Assembly (NCBI GenBank): GCA_902362965.1
Contig: CABIYQ010000031.1
Location: forward strand, 1-9,846
Length of the DNA: 9,846 nucleotides
Origin: Oscillospiraceae bacterium
GTDB taxonomy: Bacteria; Bacillota; Clostridia; Oscillospirales; Ruminococcaceae
Direction: 5' to 3'
Shown: positions 5,543 to 9,846 of the stretch, one piece after another
How the letters are laid out: every line of letters begins with the position of its first letter
Numbering within the stretch: the first letter of the stretch is position 1
The notes under the pieces: model-generated
What the model was told of the DNA's origin: nothing
Databases searched by the model: none
The model's input: the letters and a program-made list of their open reading frames with translations, nothing else
Made by a program: the position numbers and the translations under genes

Positions 5543-6616
5543 TTATGGAAGTGAATTGCCTTTGATGTCGTTATTAGTCATTACATAATTTACTCCATAC
5601 TTTGCTTGTGATTCTGTAAAACCCTCAAAAATAAGCTGATCAATTATTTCTTGGCTAGTTTGTGATGGATAATTATTTTTATAATATTTGGCGGTCTTAA
5701 CAGCCTGTTCATTCCAGTCGGCTTTACAATTATCAGCTGCATATATCGCTTCTTCGTTGGTATATCCACCACCAATGACAAGAAATTGTATCATTCCTTG
5801 ATAGGATTTTCCAGATAGTTCAATTGATTTAGACATTTTTATAAAATGACAAGCTAAAGACAGAGCTTCTTTCATTTGAGTTGTAACAATATTTTTATTA
5901 AATGTTGCGGATTGTTCCATTGATTCCAAATCTAACAATTCATAATCTTTGATCGATAAAATATCATCTGTTTTTTTAGTTAATTGTCGCTCTTCTCTTA
6001 GACGATAAAATTCTGATTTGTAAGGTTCTCCCAAAGCATTCAGTCTACGTTTAATTTTAGCTTCATACTCCAAATCATAAATAGATTTTTTTTGTTCAGA
6101 TTCTAAAACAATTTCTTTGCGAGCCTGTTCCATAAGTGCACGACTTTCTAAATCATCACACCATAAAGTGTCAAGCTCGTTTTGTGTTTGGTCACGTTCT
6201 AATTCAAGTAATTCCTTGTATTCAGGAAATTGCAACACGTCAGAAATAATATCGGGGGATAAAGATGATGTTCTTTTATCCGATGGAATTGCTAAGAGTT
6301 TTTTTATGCGTCGTTTAACAGATATTTTTGAATTATAAGAAATAGCACGATTATATTGTTCTAGAGCACTTTGAAAAATATTATGCTTATAGTAACAGTC
6401 TCCTAATGCCTTATGGGTCAATGAAAGCTGATATCTTGACATATTCGGATGAAGCGAAGCCGAATTTATTAAAATTAGTGCTTTTTCTTCAACTTCTTGT
6501 GAGAAATTTTCGCATAGATGTTCTATTAATTCCATGGCATCTTCGTTCAGTCGATAAGGAGATAATGCTGTATTTAAATATGAATTAACATTTACCTTAT
6601 TATCCATAACACACAC
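5543..6616 (-). CDS. TPR and Ltp-like repeat protein, possible superinfection-immunity factor
   Basis: 357 residues in three parts. Residues about 65-98 form a tetratricopeptide-like repeat (LTHKALGDCYYKHNIFQSAL). Residues about 135-215 are highly charged and probably coiled-coil. Residues about 251-347 hold two copies of the Ltp-like helical repeat: the first around SYQGMIQFLVIGGGYTNEEA, the second around SQEIIDQLIFEGFTESQAKY. In streptococcal phage TP-J34 the lipoprotein Ltp with such repeats blocks DNA injection by other phages. Unlike Ltp, this protein has no signal peptide or lipobox, so it should be cytoplasmic. ATG at 6616 or 6607 are both possible; ribosome sites are weak. It is transcribed from a TTGATT-17-TATAAT promoter and is followed by hicB after 3 bp. 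It is the largest intact gene of the island. An immune role is inference from the repeat and context. Confidence 0.7.
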   Translation of the reverse strand: MCVMDNKVNVNSYLNTALSPYRLNEDAMELIEHLCENFSQEVEEKALILINSASLHPNMSRYQLSLTHKALGDCYYKHNIFQSALEQYNRAISYNSKISVKRRIKKLLAIPSDKRTSSLSPDIISDVLQFPEYKELLELERDQTQNELDTLWCDDLESRALMEQARKEIVLESEQKKSIYDLEYEAKIKRRLNALGEPYKSEFYRLREERQLTKKTDDILSIKDYELLDLESMEQSATFNKNIVTTQMKEALSLACHFIKMSKSIELSGKSYQGMIQFLVIGGGYTNEEAIYAADNCKADWNEQAVKTAKYYKNNYPSQTSQEIIDQLIFEGFTESQAKYGVNYVMTNNDIKGNSLP

Positions 6617-6642
6617 ATTCTTTCAATAATTATAATACTTAA

Positions 6643-6671
6643 ATTATACCATATCATATAAAATAAATCAA
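6643..6671 (-). promoter_or_regulatory. Promoter of the TPR/Ltp-hicB unit
   Basis: Minus-strand TTGATT (6666-6671), 17-bp spacer, TATAAT (6643-6648). Transcription would start near 6636, about 20-30 nt before the start codon. It is divergent from the promoter at 6756-6784, with about 85 bp between the two -35 boxes. Confidence 0.65.
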
Positions 6672-6738
6672 TTTGCATATCACAAGAAGTATTTTATATA
6701 ATTTTGTTAGAATGTGACAAAAATCAACAAAGCAGAAA

Positions 6739-6800
6739 ATTTGTTCGCAAATGTATTGACATTTTAAAACAAATGTTCTATAATATAAACAAACGTTCTC
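6739..6800 (+). promoter_or_regulatory. Perfect promoter with flanking operator-like repeats
   Basis: A full-consensus rightward promoter, TTGACA (6756-6761), 17 bp, TATAAT (6779-6784). It is surrounded by an inverted repeat ATTTG-TTCG-CAAAT (6739-6752) just upstream of -35, and by a direct repeat ACAAATGTTCT (6769-6779) and ACAAACGTTCT (6789-6799). The direct repeats are 20 bp apart, two helical turns, one over the spacer and -10 start and one over the expected transcription start. ACGTTC recurs in reverse at 6832-6837. This looks like a repressor-controlled early promoter. The sites differ from those of the XRE/Cro switch at 7327-7440. Confidence 0.65.
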
Positions 6801-6819
6801 AGAAAGGAGGTCAAATGAA

Positions 6820-6981
6820 ATGACTGTTAGTGAACGTAACTTGATAATAGATGATATTATATCAATGCTTCAAAAAATGGAGAAAAATAATTCAAAGCAG
6901 GAAGAACAAGAAATTAATCTTGCTCCTCGTTTGAATTGCGTTTCCAATAAAGATACTTTACATAATTATGTAGTTCGATAA
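6820..6981 (+). CDS. Small charged protein, 53 aa, of unknown function
   Basis: An ATG at 6820 follows AAAGGAGG (6803-6810) at ideal spacing; an earlier ATG at 6815 gives only two codons. The product starts MTVSERNLIIDDIISMLQKM and continues with a Lys/Glu/Gln-rich helix. Its last 23 codons or so overlap the 3' end of the convergent XRE repressor gene and look less coding-like, so the original end may have been lost. A perfect promoter with operator-like repeats lies directly upstream, the best evidence that it is real. No family recognised. Confidence 0.5.
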   Translation: MTVSERNLIIDDIISMLQKMEKNNSKQEEQEINLAPRLNCVSNKDTLHNYVVR

Positions 6982-7267
6982 GTTCATTATCGCTTAGTGA
7001 ACTAAGCTGAATTCTAAGAGCTTCCCATTTATTATCAATAAAATGGGGGGTTTTTTCTTTTTCCTGAATATATTCAGAATAAAATTCTTCCGGATCACAA
7101 TTTAAGTATTTACATATACTTAAAAATTTTTCAATTTCTACTTTGTTGTTATCTCTTGAAATAATACTACTTAATGTAGTCTTAGGAATACCAACGGCTT
7201 TAGCAAGTTCAGATTGTTTAATATTTTTCTCTTTCATTTTTTTTTCAAGTAATTTTCCAAAACCCAT
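6914..7267 (-). CDS. XRE-family phage/ICE-type repressor
   Basis: 117 residues. An N-terminal helix-turn-helix domain of the Xre/CI type occupies about residues 5-60 (NIKQSELAKAVGIPKTTLSS, then IEKFLSICKYLNCDPEEFY). A helical C-terminal tail (LSDNELIELHNYVKYLYWKR) is likely for dimerisation. There is no S24 peptidase domain, so induction by RecA-stimulated cleavage is not expected. ATG at 7267 follows an AGGAG site. It is divergent from the Cro-like gene at 7465, with three matching operators between them, the arrangement of a lysogeny-type switch. Its own promoter is at 7290-7318. It probably represses the rightward genes; intact. Confidence 0.85.
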   Translation of the reverse strand: MGFGKLLEKKMKEKNIKQSELAKAVGIPKTTLSSIISRDNNKVEIEKFLSICKYLNCDPEEFYSEYIQEKEKTPHFIDNKWEALRIQLSSLSDNELIELHNYVKYLYWKRNSNEEQD

Positions 7268-7289
7268 TTAAATCACACTCCTGTATATG

Positions 7290-7318
7290 AATATACCATA
7301 TTTTTAAAAGAAAATCAA
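7290..7318 (-). promoter_or_regulatory. Leftward promoter of the XRE repressor
   Basis: Minus-strand TTGATT (7313-7318), 17-bp spacer, TATATT (7290-7295), with a TG one base before the -10 (extended -10). Operator O1 (7327-7340) ends 8 bp upstream of the -35, a position from which bound repressor could activate or repress its own gene. Confidence 0.65.
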
Positions 7319-7326
7319 TATTATTG

Positions 7327-7340
7327 TACGATTATTCGTA
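7327..7340. promoter_or_regulatory. Operator O1 of the divergent switch
   Basis: 14-bp dyad TACGATTATTCGTA with perfect 5-bp arms. Read on the minus strand it is TACGAATAATCGTA, matching O2 and O3 at ACGAAT and at CGT. It lies upstream of the repressor promoter. Confidence 0.65.
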
Positions 7341-7405
7341 TTAATCAATAAATATTTGTATAATTTGGCCAAAAACGCGTATATATTTTGTGCATTAGGT
7401 AGAAA

Positions 7406-7419
7406 TACGAATTTGCGTA
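7406..7419. promoter_or_regulatory. Operator O2 of the divergent switch
   Basis: 14-bp dyad TACGAATTTGCGTA with 4-bp core arms TACG/CGTA (5 bp with flanking A/T). It overlaps a TATAAA (7418-7423), the likely -10 of the rightward promoter, so binding would block the Cro-like gene. No good -35 is visible for that promoter. Confidence 0.65.
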
Positions 7420-7426
7420 TAAACGA

Positions 7427-7440
7427 AACGAATAAGCGTT
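7427..7440. promoter_or_regulatory. Operator O3 of the divergent switch
   Basis: 14-bp dyad AACGAATAAGCGTT with AACG/CGTT arms. Its centre is 21 bp from that of O2, two helical turns, as expected for cooperative binding on one DNA face. It lies between the probable rightward start point and the ribosome site. Confidence 0.6.
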
Positions 7441-7464
7441 CTAAAAATAACGGAGGTGAATAAT

Positions 7465-7674
7465 ATGTACGCAAATTTGTTAAGCAGTTTAAATTGTAAG
7501 GGAATTTCTGTTAATGCTGCTGCGAAAGTTGTTGGAATGCCAGAATCTACATTAAGAACGAAAATTTATGGACGTAGTTTCGACTTAGAAGAAGCCTTTA
7601 CGATTAGAGACAACCTTTTTCCAGAATATGATATAAGATATTTATTTGAACGCACAGAAACCAAGTTAGCGTAG
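7465..7674 (+). CDS. Cro-like helix-turn-helix regulator, 69 aa
   Basis: Small DNA-binding protein: GISVNAAAKVVGMPESTLRT forms the helix-turn-helix, followed by IYGRSFDLEEAFTIRDNLFP and a short tail. An earlier in-frame GTG at 7456 lies within the GGAGGTG ribosome site itself, so ATG 7465 is the start. Size, divergence from the XRE repressor and three shared operators fit a Cro or antirepressor-like role. The stop (7672-7674) overlaps the ribosome site of the next gene. Intact. Confidence 0.78.
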   Translation: MYANLLSSLNCKGISVNAAAKVVGMPESTLRTKIYGRSFDLEEAFTIRDNLFPEYDIRYLFERTETKLA

Positions 7675-7690
7675 GAGGGAGTTGTTTCCA

Positions 7691-7867
7691 GTGGAAGTAT
7701 CAAAAGATGAACGAGAAAAAGCCAAAGCCACCGCTTTTAAAATTCTCACTCAATTTCAAAACGATGGCTTGACAACTAAAGAAGTTCATTTAATTACTTT
7801 TTAGCTTTGTGAACTCGCTAAAGATTCAATTGAAAAAAATATTTCAAAACATTCTTTTCTCTTGTAG
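7691..7867 (+). pseudogene. Small helical protein of unknown function with in-frame amber stop
   Basis: A GTG at 7691 lies about 11 nt after AGGAGGG, directly downstream of the Cro-like gene. The frame gives MEVSKDEREKAKATAFKILT, then TTKEVHLITF, and meets TAG at 7802-7804. Past the TAG, in the same frame, it continues with coding-like sequence (CELAKDSIEKNISKHSFLL) to TAG at 7865. The restored protein would be 58 residues, mostly helical; the truncated one is 37. This is a substitution-type nonsense change, unlike the indels elsewhere in the island. Its last 24 bp overlap the end of the convergent gene 7844-8020. No family recognised. Confidence 0.55.
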
Positions 7868-8020
7868 AGACCTAAGAATCCACTTATAAGCATTTTCATA
7901 AGCTGAACCAAATTCAAATGGATTGGTATCATCAATAGGGAAAGTTGAATCTTTTGCCTTGTAAGATTCAGCTACATACACAACAGCTAAATCATGGGCA
8001 CGCTGTTCAATATCAGACAT
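7844..8020 (-). CDS. Small acidic protein, 58 aa, of unknown function
   Basis: ATG 8020 follows AAAGGTGG at good spacing. The product has an N-terminal helix (MSDIEQRAHDLAVVYVAESY) and a central PIDDTNPFEFGSAYENAYKW with aromatic and acidic residues, ending in LQEKRMF. The gene has a perfect consensus promoter (8046-8074) whose spacer includes one arm of a 9-bp inverted repeat. Leftward orientation inside an otherwise rightward early region, small size and strong controlled promoter resemble cargo or immunity genes of phages and ICEs, but no family is recognised. Its stop overlaps the convergent gene 7691-7867 by 24 bp. Confidence 0.68.
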   Translation of the reverse strand: MSDIEQRAHDLAVVYVAESYKAKDSTFPIDDTNPFEFGSAYENAYKWILRSLQEKRMF

Positions 8021-8023
8021 ATA

Positions 8024-8074
8024 ATTTCACCACCTTTCTATTATAATTATAGATAAATTGGTGAAATATGTCAA
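8024..8074 (-). promoter_or_regulatory. Perfect promoter and inverted repeat controlling the 58-aa gene
   Basis: Minus-strand TTGACA (8069-8074), 17-bp spacer, TATAAT (8046-8051). ATTTCACCA (8024-8032), overlapping the gene's ribosome site, and TGGTGAAAT (8059-8067), in the promoter spacer, form an exact 9-bp inverted repeat 26 bp apart. Two half-sites that bracket the transcription start suggest a repressor site or an RNA/DNA loop. Confidence 0.65.
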
Positions 8075-8106
8075 TAAATACCAGATAAATAGAGGAGGTG
8101 ATTAAT

Positions 8107-8293
8107 ATGACAGAAACAACAGCGCAGACCGTCATACAAGAGTTTATAGATCAGGATATACAGTTCAATTTTTTACGAAAATGAGGACGATGCGGAACAG
8201 TTTGTAAATGACGGTATAGGCGAAAAAATTATAAAAGTACATTTGTCAGACAAATCATATAAAGTGTTAAAGAGAAAAGGAGTTATAGGATGA
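8107..8293 (+). pseudogene. Small acidic protein gene, frameshifted
   Basis: ATG 8107 follows a strong AGGAGGTG (8093-8100). The first frame, MTETTAQTVIQEFIDQDIQF, stops at TGA 8182. Removing one T from the T6 run at 8169-8174 continues as FYENEDDAEQFVNDGIGEKI and VHLSDKSYKVLKRKGVIG to TGA 8291. The restored protein is about 61 residues, helical and acidic with a basic end. Its stop overlaps the ATG of the next gene (ATGA), the tight packing typical of phage or ICE early operons. Function unknown. Either a real frameshift or a homopolymer sequencing error. Confidence 0.6.
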
Positions 8294-8430
8294 GTTGCAT
8301 TTACGATTATGACAGTCCTTGCGAGTGTGATATTGAAGCATGCAGAACCTGTTGTAAAAATCCGAACAAGCCGGAAGTGGATTGCGATTTTATGAGAGAT
8401 TTGGAAAGGGAGGAGAAGCTATATGGCTGA
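8290..8430 (+). CDS. Cysteine-rich small protein, 46 aa
   Basis: ATG 8290 overlaps the previous gene's stop as ATGA; ribosome site AAAGGAG (8276-8282). The product MSCIYDYDSPCECDIEACRT continues CCKNPNKPEVDCDF and has seven Cys among its first 34 residues, suggesting a small metal-binding (zinc) knuckle. Such Cys-rich tiny proteins are common in Firmicutes phage and ICE gene clusters just before the gene type that follows here. It overlaps the next ORF by 8 nt. Function unknown; intact. Confidence 0.6.
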   Translation: MSCIYDYDSPCECDIEACRTCCKNPNKPEVDCDFMRDLEREEKLYG

Positions 8431-8599
8431 TTTTTCAAGCGGAGTGTCCGGCTATGTAACTGGACGCTATGAAATCAAAGTTAATTTTCCAATCGACCTA
8501 AAAGGGCGACCAGATGTTTCTTGCAATCAGTGTCCCTATTATACCATCCTGATTAAAATCCATAGAAGGATAATCCTCAGCTGTTATCTTCTCTCCTGA
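8423..8599 (+). pseudogene. Phage/ICE zinc-binding protein, cut off at about codon 40
   Basis: ATG 8423 follows GGGAGGAG. MADFSSGVSGYVTGRYEIKV, then FPIDLKGRPDVSCNQCPYY, resembles a small protein widespread in Firmicutes prophages and ICEs, which continues with further Cys residues of a zinc site. Here the match stops after CNQCPYY (about 8540). The rest of the frame, to TGA 8597, is antisense of the dockerin gene, so the second half of the metal site is missing. This is the right-hand joint of the island. Confidence 0.62.
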
Positions 8600-9302
8600 A
8601 ATAGACGACTGTGCAAGCTCTTTTGCAATAAATGCCGCGTCGCTTGCTGCAAGCTTTCCATCTCCGTTGGCATCGCCTTTTATTTCAGGAATTGTAGCCG
8701 TTGTCGTAACCGGAGTTGTTTCCGCAATCGAGGTTGTAGAAACAGATGAGCTTGTTGCCGTATTTGAAACAGCAGTTGTTTGTGTTGTTACAACTGTTGT
8801 TTCAGTTGTTGTTATATCCGTAGTAACAGGAGTGGTAGTTATTACAGGCTCGTCATCAAGGGCTATAAATGTAAACCTGTTTTGAAGTGCATATGTTTCT
8901 GCGGCTGTTCCTTTATAGCCTCGAATTACTACATCTTCAATTCGTTTATATGATATATGATCCGAACTTATGCCTCCAATTTCATATCCTATTGCATATG
9001 AACCAATTTTTTGTATACTATTTGGAACGGTTATATCTTTTATACTTGATTGTTGAAAAAATGCTTTTTCAACAATTTCTACTGTCGGATAGCCTTCAAT
9101 TTGAGATGGAATAATTAAACTATTTATATCTGAATCCATTTGATAAAAGGTTATTATTGAATTACAATTTTCAATCTTATATGAAAAAAAACCTATCCCA
9201 TATAGATGTGTGACTTCTGCACTAATATTTAAGCTTAATAAATGAAAAGTAAGTATTACACTTATTAAAATATTTATTAAATATAACTTTTTTCTTTTTC
9301 AT
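8498..9302 (-). pseudogene. Secreted LRR-dockerin protein, disrupted at both ends
   Basis: A cellulosome-type secreted protein. Parts in order: a signal peptide (LYLINILISVILTFHLLSLN then ISA, likely cut before EVTHLYG); a short LRR_5/BspA-like region (VEKAFFQQSSIKDITVPNSI, IGSYAIGYE); a Thr/Ser/Val-rich linker of about 50 residues; and a type I dockerin with first calcium loop DANGDGKLAASDAAFIAKEL and the start of the second, DFNQDG. The dockerin is cut after DFNQDGII at about 8540; the remaining residues to the stop at 8498 are antisense phage sequence. At the other end, the ATG at 9302, with a good AGGAGA site, is out of frame. The A6 run at 9288-9293 holds one A too many, so the frame opens properly only from inside the signal peptide. 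An internal ATG at 9139 would give a 213-residue protein without signal peptide. The dockerin cannot fold normally without its second calcium loop and helix. Confidence 0.78.
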
Positions 9303-9324
9303 AAAATCTCTCCTATCTAATAAG

Positions 9325-9846
9325 TCAATCTTTTGATTTAAATGTTATAAGTTCAATTTCATGATCATGATACCAACTTCTAAATAATGCAAAACAATTT
9401 TCATACATTTCTTTTGATTCCTCTGGCACACATATGGTTATCCAAGGATCATTATAAAGCATTATTTCACTATACTCTATATCATCTTTACGATTAAATG
9501 TAATTGTCCCTTTATTATATAGCCAACATGCATTAAATGCACTACTTTCAATTTTCTTTACACTTGTTGGAATTTCTATATCACATATATTTTGACAATA
9601 ATTAAATGAATATGATCCGATATAGATAACACCTTCTGGAATTGTTACATCTGTAAGATTTGTGCAATGATTAAATGCCCCATTTTCTATTACGGAAATA
9701 TTAGTAATATTATTTTCATTTACAGGGAATTTTATTTCCTTAAGATTAGTGCATTGATCAAATGTATGCGGTAAAATAATTTTCATATTACTTGGAATTG
9801 TTATTTTACTTAAATTAGGACAATTATAAAATGCACCCATTCCAAT
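9325..9846 (-). CDS. BspA-like leucine-rich-repeat protein, C-terminal part
   Basis: The frame is open to the right edge, so the N-terminus lies outside the window. The visible 173 residues contain repeated LRR_5 units of about 23 residues: GAFYNCPNLSKITIPSNMK, HTFDQCTNLKEIKFP, GAFNHCTNLTDVTIPEGV, YSFNYCQNICDIEIPTSVKK, SAFNACWL. A non-repeat tail ends ITFKSKD. Such repeats form solenoids in secreted or surface proteins that bind host or plant material. There is no dockerin or anchor at this C-terminus. The next gene's ATG (9302) is 22 bp downstream, so the two LRR genes likely form an operon. Confidence 0.85.
   Translation of the reverse strand: MGMGAFYNCPNLSKITIPSNMKIILPHTFDQCTNLKEIKFPVNENNITNISVIENGAFNHCTNLTDVTIPEGVIYIGSYSFNYCQNICDIEIPTSVKKIESSAFNACWLYNKGTITFNRKDDIEYSEIMLYNDPWITICVPEESKEMYENCFALFRSWYHDHEIELITFKSKD

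Noticed and set aside
6739..6800. GTTC half-sites as a LexA (SOS) box
   Set aside because: No GAAC-N4-GTTC pair is formed; the sites are direct repeats of one half, so a phage-type operator is more likely.
3122..8540. Transposase or insertion-sequence ends bounding the island
   Set aside because: No transposase domain, terminal inverted repeat pair or target duplication could be found by eye at the joints.
8667..8885. Long open plus-strand frame rich in Val across 8667-8885
   Set aside because: It is the antisense of the Thr-rich linker codons (ACA/ACT/ACG) of the dockerin gene; no ribosome site.
9288..9302. Programmed -1 ribosomal frameshift at the A AAA AAG-like run in the signal peptide
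   Set aside because: The rescue needs +1 (or -2), not -1, and the run is not in the slippery phase relative to the ATG.
9325..9846. LRR repeats as a DNA repeat or CRISPR-like array
   Set aside because: The periodicity is at protein level (about 23 residues) with divergent nucleotides; no identical DNA repeats or spacers exist in the window.

Overview
The window looks like a low-GC Clostridia (Ruminococcus-like Oscillospirales) chromosome. The reasons are a dockerin with a Thr-rich linker, tandem BspA-type leucine-rich-repeat (LRR_5) secreted proteins, a fermentative L-lactate dehydrogenase, the Clostridia-typical NifU-like/GGGtGRT gene pair, strong AGGAGG ribosome sites and TTGACA-17-TATAAT promoters. 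The genus is inferred; no rRNA gene lies in the window.

Layout. (1) 1-176: a consensus promoter reads leftward out of the window, probably to a strongly expressed gene or stable-RNA operon. (2) 182-3121: intact housekeeping DNA. A leftward ldh ends in a perfect hairpin. Divergent from it is a rightward two-gene operon of a NifU-like Fe-S scaffold protein and a GGGtGRT protein of unknown function, with its own promoter, leader hairpin and strong terminator. (3) About 3122-8540: a decaying, rearranged prophage/ICE-like accessory island. It holds a frameshifted zinc-ribbon membrane protein, an S24 (LexA/CI-type) repressor fragment, a 57-aa membrane ORF, a DUF4393/Abi-alpha-like fragment joined to the N-terminus of a tyrosine integrase, a nested inverted-repeat region, a frameshifted orphan hicB, a TPR plus Ltp-like repeat protein, a divergent XRE/Cro-like switch with three matching 14-bp operators, and several very small genes, some broken. 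(4) About 8540-9846: secreted LRR proteins read leftward. One is a dockerin protein whose dockerin is cut off where the island begins; the other runs off the right edge.

How it fits together. The core genes are intact. Almost every larger island gene shows a frameshift, nonsense codon or fusion, and at least three abrupt joints are visible (about 3720, about 4605, about 8540). What remains intact is the maintenance and immunity side: the two regulators with operators, the TPR/Ltp protein (Ltp-family proteins of streptococcal phages block superinfection), and a 58-aa protein behind a perfect promoter. Four of the five gene-breaking lesions are single-base changes in homopolymers, so long-read sequencing error must be excluded before calling all of them true pseudogenes.
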